Origin: VRUE01 sp963712595
GTDB lineage: Bacteria; Actinomycetota; Thermoleophilia; Solirubrobacterales; 70-9
Assembly: GCA_963712595.1 (NCBI GenBank)
Contig: CAVQIM010000004.1
Coordinates: 62,001-126,000 of the forward strand
DNA: 64,000 nt
Direction of reading: 5' to 3'
Of the stretch, positions 49,265 to 61,816 are shown one piece after another. The notes beneath the pieces are model-generated. The model had not been told where the DNA came from and searched no databases. It saw only the letters and a program-made list of their open reading frames with translations. The translations under genes and the position numbers were made by a program. Numbering within the stretch: position 1 is the stretch's first letter; every line of letters starts with the position of its first letter.

Positions 49265-49295
49265 TACTCTGAGCCTTGGTTGACTGACCAGTCAA
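49265..49295 (+). promoter_or_regulatory. Promoter TACTCT with perfect palindromic TetR-type operator
   Basis: TACTCT (49265-49270) is followed by TTGACTG-AC-CAGTCAA (49280-49295), a perfect 7+7 inverted repeat. The CTGAGC just after the -10 is shared with the nitrilase promoter (2170-2175). The acyl-CoA dehydrogenase start lies 70 bp downstream, past a TTGCGGC-type hairpin at 49310-49328. Confidence 0.7.
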
Positions 49296-49309
49296 TCGGT
49301 GGTCGTCGC

Positions 49310-49328
49310 CTTGCGGCGAGGCCGCAAG
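49310..49328. repeat. Hairpin in the acyl-CoA dehydrogenase leader
   Basis: CTTGCGGC (49310-49317) and GCCGCAAG (49321-49328) form an 8-bp stem with a GAG loop, followed by AAAA. In the leader of the acyl-CoA dehydrogenase mRNA it could stabilise the 5' end or modulate elongation. Confidence 0.5.
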
Positions 49329-49365
49329 AAAAGGCTTACGCACCGACAAGAAGGAGCCTCGACCA

Positions 49366-50595
<1,230 letters not shown>

Positions 50596-50598
50596 CCC

Positions 50599-51978
50599 AT
50601 GGATGTCCGCGAGCGCGCCGTCAAAGGAAAGGCGGCGCGCTTGCAGGCTCCCCGCTCCGCGCATGCGGACTGGGAGCCTTCAGCCGATCGCGCCGACCCG
50701 GTCGCGATCCTCGAGGCGCAGGCCGCCAGCCGCGTGCCCGAGCTGGTGCCGATCCGCTACGCGCGGATGGCCGCCTCGCCTTTCGCCTTCTTCCGCGGCG
50801 CCGCGGCGGTGATGGCCGCCGACCTGGCGCCGACGCCGGCCTCCGGCCTGCGGGTGCAGGCCTGCGGCGACGCCCATCTCGCCAACTTCGGCACCTTTGC
50901 CGCGCCCGACCGCCGTCTCGTCTTCGACCTCAACGACTTCGACGAGACTCTGCCGGGCCCGTGGGAGTGGGACCTGAAGCGGCTTGCCGCCAGCTTCGAG
51001 ATCGCCGCGCGCGAAAATGGCCTCAAGCGCAAGCAGCGCCGCGCGGTGGTGCGGACGGCGGCCCGCCAGTACCGCGAGTCGATGCGGCAGTTCGCCGCCA
51101 TGCGCAACCTGGAGGTCTGGTACGCGCGCCTCGACGAGACGACGGTGGCGGAGCAGCTGCGCTCGCAGGGCGCCGCAGCGGTCAGGCGAGTTGAAAAGGG
51201 GGCGGCAAAGGCCCGGCGCAAGGACAGTCTGCGGGCGCTCGACCGGCTCACTCACCGGGTCGACGGGGAGTTGCGGATCGTCAGTCGCCCGCCGCTGATC
51301 GTGCCGATCGAGGAGCTGATTCCCGATGAGGAGGCCGAGCGGCGAATGGAGGGGGAGGTGCGCGCGGTGCTCGAGCGCTACGCCAACTCGCTCAAGGGCG
51401 ACAGGCGCCGCCTGTTGGAGAGCTATCGCCTGCGGCACATCGCCCACAAGGTGGTCGGCGTCGGCAGCGTCGGCACCCGGGCCTGGATCATCCTGCTCAC
51501 CGGGCGCGACGACGAGGACCCACTCTTCCTCCAGGCCAAGGAGGCGCAGGCCTCGGTGCTGGAGCCCTACGCGGGGGCGAGCGAGCTCGACAATCACGGC
51601 AGGCGGGTGGTCGAGGGCCAGTGGCTGATGCAGGCGGCCAGCGACAGCTTCCTCGGCTGGTGCCCGGCGATCGGGATCGACGGCCGTGAGCGCCACTTCT
51701 ACGTGCGCCAGCTCTGGGACGGCAAGGGCTCGGTCGAAGTCGAGGCCCTGCCGCCGAGCGGCCTGGAAAGTTACGCGCGCATGTGCGGCTGGACTCTGGC
51801 CCGCGCTCACGCCCGCTCGGGAGATTCGGTCGCGATCGGGGCCTATCTGGGGTCGGGCGCGACCTGCGAGGAGGCAATCGCCGAGTTCGCCTCCGCCTAT
51901 GCGGATCGCAACCAGCGCGACCATGCGGCCTTGGTTGCGGCGATCGCGTCCGGCCGGGTCAAGGCAGAGGACGCCTAG
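50599..51978 (+). CDS. DUF2252 family protein (kinase-like fold)
   Basis: The 459-residue protein matches DUF2252: LVPIRYARMAASPFAFFRGA, VQACGDAHLANFGTFAAPDR, VFDLNDFDETLPGPWEWDLK, KVVGVGSVGTRAWIILLTGR and GWCPAIGIDGRERHFYVRQL. The GDAHxxNFG and FDxNDFDE motifs resemble the catalytic core of aminoglycoside/choline-kinase-like proteins, but no substrate is known. It starts 3 bp after the dehydrogenase stop. Confidence 0.9.
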   Translation: MDVRERAVKGKAARLQAPRSAHADWEPSADRADPVAILEAQAASRVPELVPIRYARMAASPFAFFRGAAAVMAADLAPTPASGLRVQACGDAHLANFGTFAAPDRRLVFDLNDFDETLPGPWEWDLKRLAASFEIAARENGLKRKQRRAVVRTAARQYRESMRQFAAMRNLEVWYARLDETTVAEQLRSQGAAAVRRVEKGAAKARRKDSLRALDRLTHRVDGELRIVSRPPLIVPIEELIPDEEAERRMEGEVRAVLERYANSLKGDRRRLLESYRLRHIAHKVVGVGSVGTRAWIILLTGRDDEDPLFLQAKEAQASVLEPYAGASELDNHGRRVVEGQWLMQAASDSFLGWCPAIGIDGRERHFYVRQLWDGKGSVEVEALPPSGLESYARMCGWTLARAHARSGDSVAIGAYLGSGATCEEAIAEFASAYADRNQRDHAALVAAIASGRVKAEDA

Positions 51979-51981
51979 CCC

Positions 51982-53583
51982 GTGAAGACCTGGCGCGTCA
52001 TCCTCATCCTTTCGGCTGCCCAGTTCATCCTCGTGCTCGACACGACGGTGATGAACGTCTCGATCTCCAACGTGGTCGCCGACCTCGACACGACGGTGGA
52101 GAAGGTGCAGCTGGCGATCACCGCTTACATGCTGGTGATGGCGTCGACGATGCTGCTCGGCGGCAAGCTCGGCGACATCTGGGGACGCAGGAGGGCGTTC
52201 CGGATCGGCATCGTCGTCTTCGCGATCGGCTCCGGGCTGACCTCGCTTGCGCAGGGGGTCGGGTTGCTGCTCTTCGGCTGGTCGCTGGTCGAGGGGCTGG
52301 GTGCGGCGCTCATGGTCCCGGCCCTGGTTGCGCTGATCGCGTCGAACTACGAGGGCAAGAACCGAGCGACCGCCTACGGGATCATCGGCGCCGTCGCGGC
52401 CGCGGGCGCGGCCGCCGGGCCCCTGATCGGCGGCGCGGTGACCACGGCGCTGAGCTGGCGGGTCGTCTTCGCCGGCGAGGTCGTGATCGCGATCTTCGTC
52501 CTGCTCGCCTCGGGCATGATCCGCGACGCCCCGCCGGAGCGCAAACCGCGGCTCGACCTGGTCGGCGCAGGTCTCTCGATCCTCGGCCTCGTCCTGGTCG
52601 TCTTCGGCGTCCTGCAGAGCAGCACCTGGGGTTGGCTCGTTCCCCGCAACCCGCCCTCGATCGGTGGGACGGAGGTCACCCCGCTTGGCCTCTCGCCGGT
52701 TCCCTTCGTCATCCTCGCCGGATTCGGAGTCCTGCTTGCCTTCGCCCGCTGGTCGGAACGGCGCGAGGCCAAAGGGGAGGAGCCGCTGCTGAAGATCGCC
52801 CTGCTGCGGATCCGCCAGCTGCGCGGCGGCGCGCTGATGATCTTCGCCCAGCAGGTGATCCTGCTCGGCACCTTCTTCGCCGTGCCGCTCTACCTCCAGG
52901 TGGTGTTGGGCAAGGACGCCTTCGAGACCGGGGTGAAGCTGCTGCCGCTCTCGATCGTGATGCTTCTCACCGCGATCGCCGCACCCTCCCTCTCCGGCCG
53001 TTTCTCGCCCCGGGCGATCGTCCGCGCCGGCCTGTTGGCGCTCCTCGTCGCCTCGCTCGGGCTCGTCGGCTCGATCGACCACTCGCTCAACTCGACCACC
53101 TTTGCCATCTCGCTTGGAGTGATGGGATTCGGCGGCGGCCTGATGGTCTCCCAGATCGGCAACGTGATGATGTCCTCGGTCGGGCCGTCGGATACCGGCG
53201 AGGCAGGCGGCATCCAGGGCACCTTCCAGTACCTCGGCGGCGCCCTCGGCACGGCTCTGGTCGGCGCAGTCCTGCTCAGCGGCCTCACCGCAGCTTTCAA
53301 CCAATCGGTGGTCGACAACCCGCGGATCTCGCCGCCCACACAGGAACGCCTGGCTGCCGCGACCGAGGAGGGGATCGCCTTCGTCCCGACCTCGACGGTC
53401 GAAGCGCAGCTCGCCAAGTCCGGTGTGGAGGCTGGCGAGGCGAAGGCGATCGCGAGCGGCTACGACGAGGCGCAGATAACCGCCCTCAAGATCGCCCTGC
53501 TGGCGGTGGCGGTCTTCGTCGTCGCGTCCTTCTGGCTGACCGGAGCGCTTCCCGGCCGCCCACTGGTCTCCGGCTCCACCTGA
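51982..53583 (+). CDS. MFS drug/H+ antiporter, DHA2 (EmrB/QacA) type
   Basis: The 533-residue protein has about 14 helices, with DTTVMNVSISNVVADLDTTV in helix 1, motif A MLLGGKLGDIWGRRRAFRIG and motif C GAVAAAGAAAGPLIGGAVTT. It probably exports small hydrophobic compounds. It begins 3 bp after the DUF2252 stop in the same run of genes; the substrate is unknown. Confidence 0.92.
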   Translation: MKTWRVILILSAAQFILVLDTTVMNVSISNVVADLDTTVEKVQLAITAYMLVMASTMLLGGKLGDIWGRRRAFRIGIVVFAIGSGLTSLAQGVGLLLFGWSLVEGLGAALMVPALVALIASNYEGKNRATAYGIIGAVAAAGAAAGPLIGGAVTTALSWRVVFAGEVVIAIFVLLASGMIRDAPPERKPRLDLVGAGLSILGLVLVVFGVLQSSTWGWLVPRNPPSIGGTEVTPLGLSPVPFVILAGFGVLLAFARWSERREAKGEEPLLKIALLRIRQLRGGALMIFAQQVILLGTFFAVPLYLQVVLGKDAFETGVKLLPLSIVMLLTAIAAPSLSGRFSPRAIVRAGLLALLVASLGLVGSIDHSLNSTTFAISLGVMGFGGGLMVSQIGNVMMSSVGPSDTGEAGGIQGTFQYLGGALGTALVGAVLLSGLTAAFNQSVVDNPRISPPTQERLAAATEEGIAFVPTSTVEAQLAKSGVEAGEAKAIASGYDEAQITALKIALLAVAVFVVASFWLTGALPGRPLVSGST

Positions 53584-54205
53584 GTGGTCGACTTCGCTCG
53601 CCGCTCCCTCTAAGGTGGGCTATCCACCTGCGAGGCAAGGAGGCTTTTCGTGGCTGAGATGGTCCGCAGTGAAGCCGACATCGATCGGCGCTTGGTGCAG
53701 CTGGCGTCCAACCGGATTGGCCTCAACGTGCTCGAGCTGCTTGCCGAACGCACGGCGGGCGCAAGGGGTATAGCCGTGGCGCTCGGGGTGAGCGTGGAGA
53801 TTGCCAGACGGCAGATCGCCCAGCTGCAGGAGATGGAGCTGATCGAGCTGGCCGGGGAGCGGGTGGAGAACGGCTCTGCCGAGCACGTCTACCGCGCGGT
53901 CGCGACGTTGATCTGGAGCAATGACGAGACGAGTGAGCTGGGCCTGCGCGAACGGCGTCACCTCGCGGCTTGGATCATGCAGCTGATCGGATCCGACGCC
54001 GGGGAGGCCTTGGAGGCGGGCACCTTGAACGCGAGGCCCGACACCCACATGAGTCGCACGCGTTTCGTCGTCGACGCTCAGGGCTGGCGCGAACTCAACG
54101 GGATCCAGGACGAGGCCCTGGACGCGAGCTTTGCCGTGCAGGCAGCCAGCGCCGAACGCCTCGCCGAGAGCGGCGAGGAGGGGATCCACGTGATGGGCGC
54201 GATGC

Positions 54206-56047
<1,842 letters not shown>

Positions 56048-56069
56048 CGGCGGGGAAGGATAGGGCCAC

Positions 56070-56100
56070 AAAAACGAGGCCCGCCGATCGGCGGGCCTCG
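56070..56100 (-). terminator. Rho-independent terminator of the cold-shock gene
   Basis: On the minus strand a perfect 13-bp self-complementary stem (56100-56075; CGAGGCCCGCCGA then its complement) is followed by TTTTT (56074-56070), the classic form. It lies 23 bp after the csp stop and just before typA in the same direction, separating the two transcripts. Confidence 0.9.
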
Positions 56101-56123
56101 AACTGCTCAAGAGCGGTGTGCGA

Positions 56124-56330
56124 CTACGAGGTCTGCTGGACGCTCGCCGCGGCCGGGCCCTTGGGGCCTTCCTCGGACTCGTAGCTCACCTTGGCGCCCT
56201 CTGCCAGGGACTTGAAGCCCTCGCCGAGGATCGCGCTGTGATGGACGAAGACGTCCTTCGAGCCGTCGTCGGGCGTGATGAACCCGTAACCCTTGTCGTC
56301 GCTGAACCACTTGACTGTTCCAGTGGGCAT
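56124..56330 (-). CDS. Cold-shock domain protein (CspA family)
   Basis: The 68-residue protein has TGTVKWFSDDKGYGFITPDD, VFVHHSAILGEGFKSLAEGA and KVSYESEEGPKGPAAASVQ, including both RNP motifs (KGYGFI, VFVHH). It acts as an RNA chaperone. ATG 56330 has a GGAGG Shine-Dalgarno and probably a long leader, as in many csp genes, in contrast to the leaderless genes nearby. Confidence 0.96.
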   Translation of the reverse strand: MPTGTVKWFSDDKGYGFITPDDGSKDVFVHHSAILGEGFKSLAEGAKVSYESEEGPKGPAAASVQQTS

Positions 56331-56527
56331 GTATTGCCTCCACTTGATGTGCTGCGAACGCGGAGGCTTCGGTAAAGCAACGACGCGAGCGCTAGACACG
56401 ACTTTGCCGGATATAGATCCGACCTAACGCCGGGGACGGTAGCAGGGATCGACTGCAAAGCGCTGCGCTCGGATCCGCCTCTGCATGTGTTGAGGAACGA
56501 GGAGGCCCGGTCGATACTTTGCCCGAG

Positions 56528-58879
56528 ATGACCAGAGCGCCACGATCTCCCTTCCTAGTGGGGACGCTCGCGTCTGCCCTTCTAGCGCTCGCGGCGGCCG
56601 CGGGACCGGCCGCCGGGATGCAGGCGCCCGCGGGCGGGAGCCACCTCTCCTCGAGGCTGGCCGAGCTGGCGGCGCAGCCGCTGCGCTCGCAGTCCTCGTC
56701 AATCCAGGCGGAAGCGCTCGACCTGGCTCCGGAAGGGCCGGGCAGCCTCCTGCGCCAGGGCAAGCGAGTGCTCGTCTACGTGCGGTTCGACCGGGGCGCC
56801 GCTGCGAGCAGCGCCGCGCTGCGCGCAGCGGGTGGCGAGATCGTCGACGTCAGCCGCCGCTACCAGACGGTCACCGTCGCGGCCAAGCCGGCTCGCTTGG
56901 AGCAGCTCGGCCGCGTGCCGGGGGTCGCCGGAATCACGGAGGCGTTGGCGCCGTTCACGGCCGCGCCGGTCTGTCCCTCCGGCGAAGTCGTCTCGGAGGG
57001 AGACCAGCAGCTGAACGCCGCGAAAGCGCGCGAAGAACTCCTCGTCGATGGCAGCGGCGTCAAGGTGGGCATCCTCTCCGACTCCTTCGACCAGGCCACG
57101 GAGGCCGCCGACGGCAGCGGCCCGATCGCAACACACGCCCTGGAAGACGAAGAAAGCGGCGACCTACCGGGACCCGCCGCCAGCCCCTGCACGAACCAAT
57201 CCCCCGTCGAAGTCCTCGACGAAGAGGAAGAACTGGAAGGTGAAGGTCCCAGCGACGAGGGGAGGGCGATGGTCCAGATCGTCCACGACCTGGCGCCTGG
57301 GGCGAGCATCGACTTCGCCTCCGCCTTCAACGGGGAAACGGCCTTTGCGGCCAATATCGGCGAGCTGGCGGAAGCGGAAGCCGATGTGATCGCCGATGAC
57401 GTCTTCTACCTGGAAGAGCCCTTCTTCCAGGATGGCCCAATCGCAGTCGCCGTAAGGGAAGCGGTCGAAGGGGGTGCGACCTATCTCTCGGCCGCGGGCA
57501 ACAACAACCTGTTCGATCCCGAAGGCCACGAAATCGCCTCGTGGGAAGCACCGAAATACCGAGATGCCGGGGGTTGTCCGCCGGCAGTGCAGGTCGTTCC
57601 GGGCGCTAGGGGGACGCACTGCCTGGACTTCAACCCTGGTGCTCGGACGGACAGGACGTTCGGGATCAAAGTCGAACCCGGTGCGACCCTCACCGTCGAT
57701 CTCCAGTGGGACGAGCCGTGGCACGGCGTTGGCGTCGATCTCGATGCGTTCCTGCTCAACGCCAACGGCAACCTGATTGCGAGCTCCGAAGAAGACAACG
57801 TCGGCATCAGCCAGCAGCCGCTCGAGGTCCTTCAGTGGGTGAACGAAACAGCGTCCCTGCGAACCGTGCAGGTCGTGGTCAATCGCTTCTCCGGGGGTGG
57901 CGATCCGCGACTCAAGCTCGGCTTGGTCGAGAACGGCTCCGGCGTCGCCGCAACCGAGTATCCGCGCTCGACCGGGGAGGACGTGGTCGGTCCGACGATC
58001 TTCGGCCACGCTGGGACCGCGGAGGCCATCTCGGTGGGCGCCGTTCGGTTCGATGCCGTCGATCCCAGCCTCGAACCGGAGGAATACTCATCGCGAGGAC
58101 CCGTGAGGCACGATTTCGAACCGGTGGAAGGCCTGGCTCCGGCGGCAGAATTCACCGTCCCGGAGGAGCTCTCCAAGCCCGACGTGGCGGCGACCGACTG
58201 CGGGGTGACGACGTTCTTCGCGTTCCTCACCGGTGCTGGCTGGCGCTTTTGCGGCACCTCTGCGGCAGCGCCTCATGCCGCCGCGGTGGCGGCGCTGATG
58301 CTGGATGCCGAACCGGCTGCGACGCCCGCGGAAATCCGCACCGGTCTGCAGGCCAGCGCCGAAGGGGCCCTGGGGTTCGACCCCTGCGCGGTTGGCGCCG
58401 GGCTGGTCGAAGCAGTGGGCGCGATCGAAGCATTGCCCAGCCCGCCACCCTTTGTCCCTGCCGAATGCCTGCCGCCTTCCCCGGAAGGATCGGTCGACGA
58501 AGCGCAGGCTCCCGGCAACTGGGGGCTGGAAGCGCCGCCCTCGTCCGGCGGCGGGGTCTTTCCGCAGCCACTCGACATCCCGCCGACTGAATCGGAACCG
58601 CGCCGGATTGCGCCGCAGACGTTCATCAGGCAGCGACCCCCCAAGCTGGTTCGCACCCGGTCGCGGAAGGCGAAGGTGGTATTCCGTTTTGGCGCCAACG
58701 AGGTTGGCGTCTCCTTCGCCTGCCGGATCGACGGCGGCCTGTTCCGCCCCTGCCCCGAAAGGCTGGTTCGACGATTCGCCATCGGCTGGCACTCCGTTCG
58801 CGTCGTTGCCCGCAACGCGTCCGGCGAAGGCGATCGCACCCCCGCCGCCTATCGCTTCCGCGTCAAGCACGTCGGCTGA
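56528..58879 (+). CDS. Secreted subtilase-like protein with Glu in place of the catalytic His
   Basis: The 783-residue protein has a signal peptide, a propeptide-like region (LVYVRFDRGAAASSAALRAA), then an S8-like domain. The Asp motif is KVGILSDSFD, the oxyanion Asn is in YLSAAGNNN, and the Ser motif is FCGTSAAAPHAAAVAALML. Where HGT is expected it has PSDEGRAMVQIVHDLAPGA, so Glu replaces His. A pre-C domain sits inside (VEPGATLTVDLQWDEPWHGV), and the C-terminus is a Cys-containing Ig-like repeat (FSFACRIDGG-type). TACTTT ends 7 nt before ATG 56528. Glutamate is mainly GAA after the prodomain. Confidence 0.85.
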   Translation: MTRAPRSPFLVGTLASALLALAAAAGPAAGMQAPAGGSHLSSRLAELAAQPLRSQSSSIQAEALDLAPEGPGSLLRQGKRVLVYVRFDRGAAASSAALRAAGGEIVDVSRRYQTVTVAAKPARLEQLGRVPGVAGITEALAPFTAAPVCPSGEVVSEGDQQLNAAKAREELLVDGSGVKVGILSDSFDQATEAADGSGPIATHALEDEESGDLPGPAASPCTNQSPVEVLDEEEELEGEGPSDEGRAMVQIVHDLAPGASIDFASAFNGETAFAANIGELAEAEADVIADDVFYLEEPFFQDGPIAVAVREAVEGGATYLSAAGNNNLFDPEGHEIASWEAPKYRDAGGCPPAVQVVPGARGTHCLDFNPGARTDRTFGIKVEPGATLTVDLQWDEPWHGVGVDLDAFLLNANGNLIASSEEDNVGISQQPLEVLQWVNETASLRTVQVVVNRFSGGGDPRLKLGLVENGSGVAATEYPRSTGEDVVGPTIFGHAGTAEAISVGAVRFDAVDPSLEPEEYSSRGPVRHDFEPVEGLAPAAEFTVPEELSKPDVAATDCGVTTFFAFLTGAGWRFCGTSAAAPHAAAVAALMLDAEPAATPAEIRTGLQASAEGALGFDPCAVGAGLVEAVGAIEALPSPPPFVPAECLPPSPEGSVDEAQAPGNWGLEAPPSSGGGVFPQPLDIPPTESEPRRIAPQTFIRQRPPKLVRTRSRKAKVVFRFGANEVGVSFACRIDGGLFRPCPERLVRRFAIGWHSVRVVARNASGEGDRTPAAYRFRVKHVG

Positions 58880-58881
58880 GC

Positions 58882-59580
58882 TCAGCCAGCGGTCTCGGCG
58901 CCGCCGCGTCGCATCGCCCAGTGGCCAACCAGGAGCAGGCCGAGCAGGGCGGCAGCGCTGCCGAGCACGATCGGGTCGGTGAGGCTGAGTCCCTCCAGCC
59001 TGGTGCCGAAGTAAACCGAGATCGCGGTGATCGGGAGGTAGCCGACGACCGTCGTCCAGACGAAGCGCCAGACCGGGACACGGGCGGCACCGGCGGCGTA
59101 GGAGAGGAGGCTGAAGGGAACGATCGGGAGAAGCCGCACGGCGATCAGCAGGGTGACGCCGCCGCGCTCGATCGCCGCCTCGGCGCGCTCGAAGCGCTCC
59201 CGGCCGAGCCAGCGGTCGAGCAGCGGGCGCGCCAGAGAGCGACCGATCGCGTAGCAGAGCAGGCCGGAGAGCAGCCAGCCCGCCATCACCAGGGCCAGGG
59301 CCGGGAAGAAGCCGTAGGCGAATCCGGCCGCGGCATCGACGATCTCCGCCGGGTAGAAGACGAAGGCATGCAGGAGGGCGAGGGCGAGGATCAGCAGCGG
59401 CCCAGCGAGGCCGAGGCTGTCGAGCTGGCTGCGCACCTCGGCGGTATCGCCGTGGATCGCCGCGACCACGGCATCGTGCAGGGCCGGCACGGCGAAGACG
59501 AGCGCGCCGAGCAGCGCGATGCCCGCCAGGGTGACCGCGACCGCGGCCAGGGACGGCCTCGGTGTCGAGCCACGTTCCAC
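58882..59580 (-). CDS. TVP38/TMEM64 (SNARE-associated, DedA-like) membrane protein
   Basis: The 232-residue protein has the VTT domain: FVFYPAEIVDAAAGFAYGFF, ALVMAGWLLSGLLCYAIGRS, then VTLLIAVRLLPIVPFSLLSY and AAGAARVPVWRFVWTTVVGY. Family members are lipid-scramblase or undecaprenyl-phosphate-flippase relatives. Start GTG 59580; convergent with the subtilase gene, 2 bp apart. Confidence 0.88.
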   Translation of the reverse strand: MERGSTPRPSLAAVAVTLAGIALLGALVFAVPALHDAVVAAIHGDTAEVRSQLDSLGLAGPLLILALALLHAFVFYPAEIVDAAAGFAYGFFPALALVMAGWLLSGLLCYAIGRSLARPLLDRWLGRERFERAEAAIERGGVTLLIAVRLLPIVPFSLLSYAAGAARVPVWRFVWTTVVGYLPITAISVYFGTRLEGLSLTDPIVLGSAAALLGLLLVGHWAMRRGGAETAG

Positions 59581-59604
59581 CCCGCTGAGTATGGCCGTGG
59601 CCCG

Positions 59605-61725
59605 CTACCCGCGCAGCCGCTCGGCGAGACCGGAGCAGCGGCCGCCGCCGTCGTCGCGCTGGACCGCGGCGCCGAGCGCGGCGCGGTCGCCGACCAGCAC
59701 GCAGCTCGAGCGGGCGCGGGTGATCGCGGTGTAGAGGAGCGGGCGGGTCAGCATCCGTGAGTGCGAGCGGTGGCAGACGGCGACCACGACCGGCACCTCG
59801 CAGCCCTGGGCCTTGTGGACGGAGATCGCGTAGGCGAGGCGCAGGGTCGCGGTCTCCCCATAGGGGATGGCCAGCGACTCGCCGTCGTCGGTGTCGACCA
59901 GGATCTCCTCCTCGTCGGGGTCGTCGGCGCGGAGGAAGACGATGGCGCCGTTCATCAGCCCCAGCTCGTGGGAGTTGCGGGTCTGGATCAGGCGGTCGCC
60001 GATCCGGAAACGGTCTCCGACCGCCCGCCTGCCGCTCGGGTTGAGGCTCTCCTGAAGGCGCGCGTTGAGGGCGTCGATCCCGACCGCGCCGCGGTACATC
60101 GGCGCCAGCACCTGCACCTCGCGGATCGGGTCGACGGCGAAGCGCGCCGGCGCCCGCTCGGCGACCACCTCGACCACGGTCTCCAGCGCCCGCTCCGGGT
60201 TGGGCCGCTCGATGAAGAAGAAGTCGTGGTCCTGGTCCTCGCTGGGAGCAAGGTGAGGTGGGCGCCCCTGGTTGATCTCGTGCGCGGCGGTGGTGATCAT
60301 CGATCGCGCCGCTTGGCGGAAGATGTGGCTGAGACGCACGACCGGCGCCACGTCCGAGGAGATCAGGTCCTCGAAGGGCTTGCCGGCGCCGATCGGGGGC
60401 AGTTGGTCGGCGTCGCCGACGAAGACGACGTGCGTCGACTCCGCCAGCCCGCCCAGCAGCACCTCGATCAGCCTCAGGTTGAGCATCGAGGACTCGTCGA
60501 CGATGACCAGGTCGACCGGCAGTGGATGCCCCGGGCCGAACCCGGGCCGGCGCCCTGGCGACCACTCGAGCAAGCGGTGGATCGTCTGCGCCGGGTGGCC
60601 CGTCGCCTCCTCCATCCGCCTCGCCGCCCGCCCGGTGGGGGCGCAGAGGGCGATCCGAGCACTTGCCGCCTTTGCCTCGGCGACGATTGCCCTCGTGCAG
60701 ACCGTCTTGCCGACGCCGGGGCCGCCGGTCAGCACCGAGATCCTCGCCGCGAAGGCACCGCGCACCGCGGCCCACTGCTCCTCGGTCAGCCCGTCCTCTG
60801 GGGTCTCGCCGGGCTCGTGGTCGAGGTGCGGAGGCGAGGCGACGCGCGCCGTAAGGGTTGCGGCGACGGCTACCTCGCTGGCGTGGGTCAGCTCGCGGTA
60901 GACACGCGCGTCGTCGACAAGCAGACCGCGAGCCTCGACCAGCACGTCGGGGTCCGGGTTGAGCCCGAGCAGCTTCGCTGCGCGCTGCGCCAGCTCCGTC
61001 ACCGGCAGGAAGGAGTTGCCCTGCTGCTCCGCCTCTGTCAGGGCGAAGACGGCAGCTGCCTGGGCGCGACGGCTCGAGTCCGGCGGCACGTCGTTGCCGA
61101 TGGCGATCCTGTCGGCGCGGGTAAAGCCGACACCGTCGACCTCGGTCAGGCGGTAGGGGTCCTCGTGCAGGATCGCCATCGAGCTCTCGCCGAAGCGGGT
61201 GTGGATTGGCGCCGCCAGGTGCGCGAGGCCGTGCGGGGCCAGCTGCACGTGAAGGTCGCGGACCGCGCGGCTCGCCTGCCACGACTCCGCCGCCGCTGCC
61301 GCCTGGTTGGCGCTGACGCCGCGCAGCGAGCCGAACACGGAGTGCGGATCGGCGGCGATCGCCCCGAGCACGCCCTCGCCGTACTCGTCGATCAGGCGTT
61401 CGGCGCGGGCTGGGCCGATATGTCGCAGCGAGGTGAGGTAGGCGATCCGTCCCTCGCGGTCGGCGGGGTCGAGCGGCAACGCCCCCTGGGCGCGAAGCTG
61501 GCGGCCGTAACGGGCGTGGGTCTGCCACTCACCGCTGACTTCGGCCCTGTCGCCGGGGCCCAGGTGTGCGACCGGGCCGACCAGCGCGAACTCCTCGCCC
61601 GACTCGGCGTCCTGCACCTCGAGCACCGCGTAGCCGTCGTCCTCTGCGCAGAAGATGACGCCCAGTACCTCGATCGTCGCCGAGTGCCCCGGTGCGTCGG
61701 TGTCGAAGAGCGTCGCCGTGCTCAC
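59605..61725 (-). CDS. recD2: RecD2-type 5'-3' DNA helicase
   Basis: The 706-residue protein has an N-terminal OB-like domain, helix-hairpin-helix text (YLTSLRHIGPARAERLIDEY, EVDGVGFTRADRIA), then superfamily-1 motifs. These are Walker A SVLTGGPGVGKTVCTRAIVA, Walker B LVIVDESSMLNLRLIEVLLG, VFVGDADQLPPIGAGKPFED, HIFRQAARS and AYAISVHKAQGCEVPVVVAV. It lacks RecB/RecC neighbours, as expected for RecD2. TAGCTT ends 6 nt before GTG 61725. Confidence 0.93.
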   Translation of the reverse strand: MSTATLFDTDAPGHSATIEVLGVIFCAEDDGYAVLEVQDAESGEEFALVGPVAHLGPGDRAEVSGEWQTHARYGRQLRAQGALPLDPADREGRIAYLTSLRHIGPARAERLIDEYGEGVLGAIAADPHSVFGSLRGVSANQAAAAAESWQASRAVRDLHVQLAPHGLAHLAAPIHTRFGESSMAILHEDPYRLTEVDGVGFTRADRIAIGNDVPPDSSRRAQAAAVFALTEAEQQGNSFLPVTELAQRAAKLLGLNPDPDVLVEARGLLVDDARVYRELTHASEVAVAATLTARVASPPHLDHEPGETPEDGLTEEQWAAVRGAFAARISVLTGGPGVGKTVCTRAIVAEAKAASARIALCAPTGRAARRMEEATGHPAQTIHRLLEWSPGRRPGFGPGHPLPVDLVIVDESSMLNLRLIEVLLGGLAESTHVVFVGDADQLPPIGAGKPFEDLISSDVAPVVRLSHIFRQAARSMITTAAHEINQGRPPHLAPSEDQDHDFFFIERPNPERALETVVEVVAERAPARFAVDPIREVQVLAPMYRGAVGIDALNARLQESLNPSGRRAVGDRFRIGDRLIQTRNSHELGLMNGAIVFLRADDPDEEEILVDTDDGESLAIPYGETATLRLAYAISVHKAQGCEVPVVVAVCHRSHSRMLTRPLLYTAITRARSSCVLVGDRAALGAAVQRDDGGGRCSGLAERLRG

Positions 61726-61816
61726 AGGTCAAAGCTAGCCCCAGCCCAGGCGGCAGAATCCCGGCTCGGGACGCAGTTTCCGGCAAAAGCAGAGCCTCGG
61801 GCGGTAGCTTCGGCGA

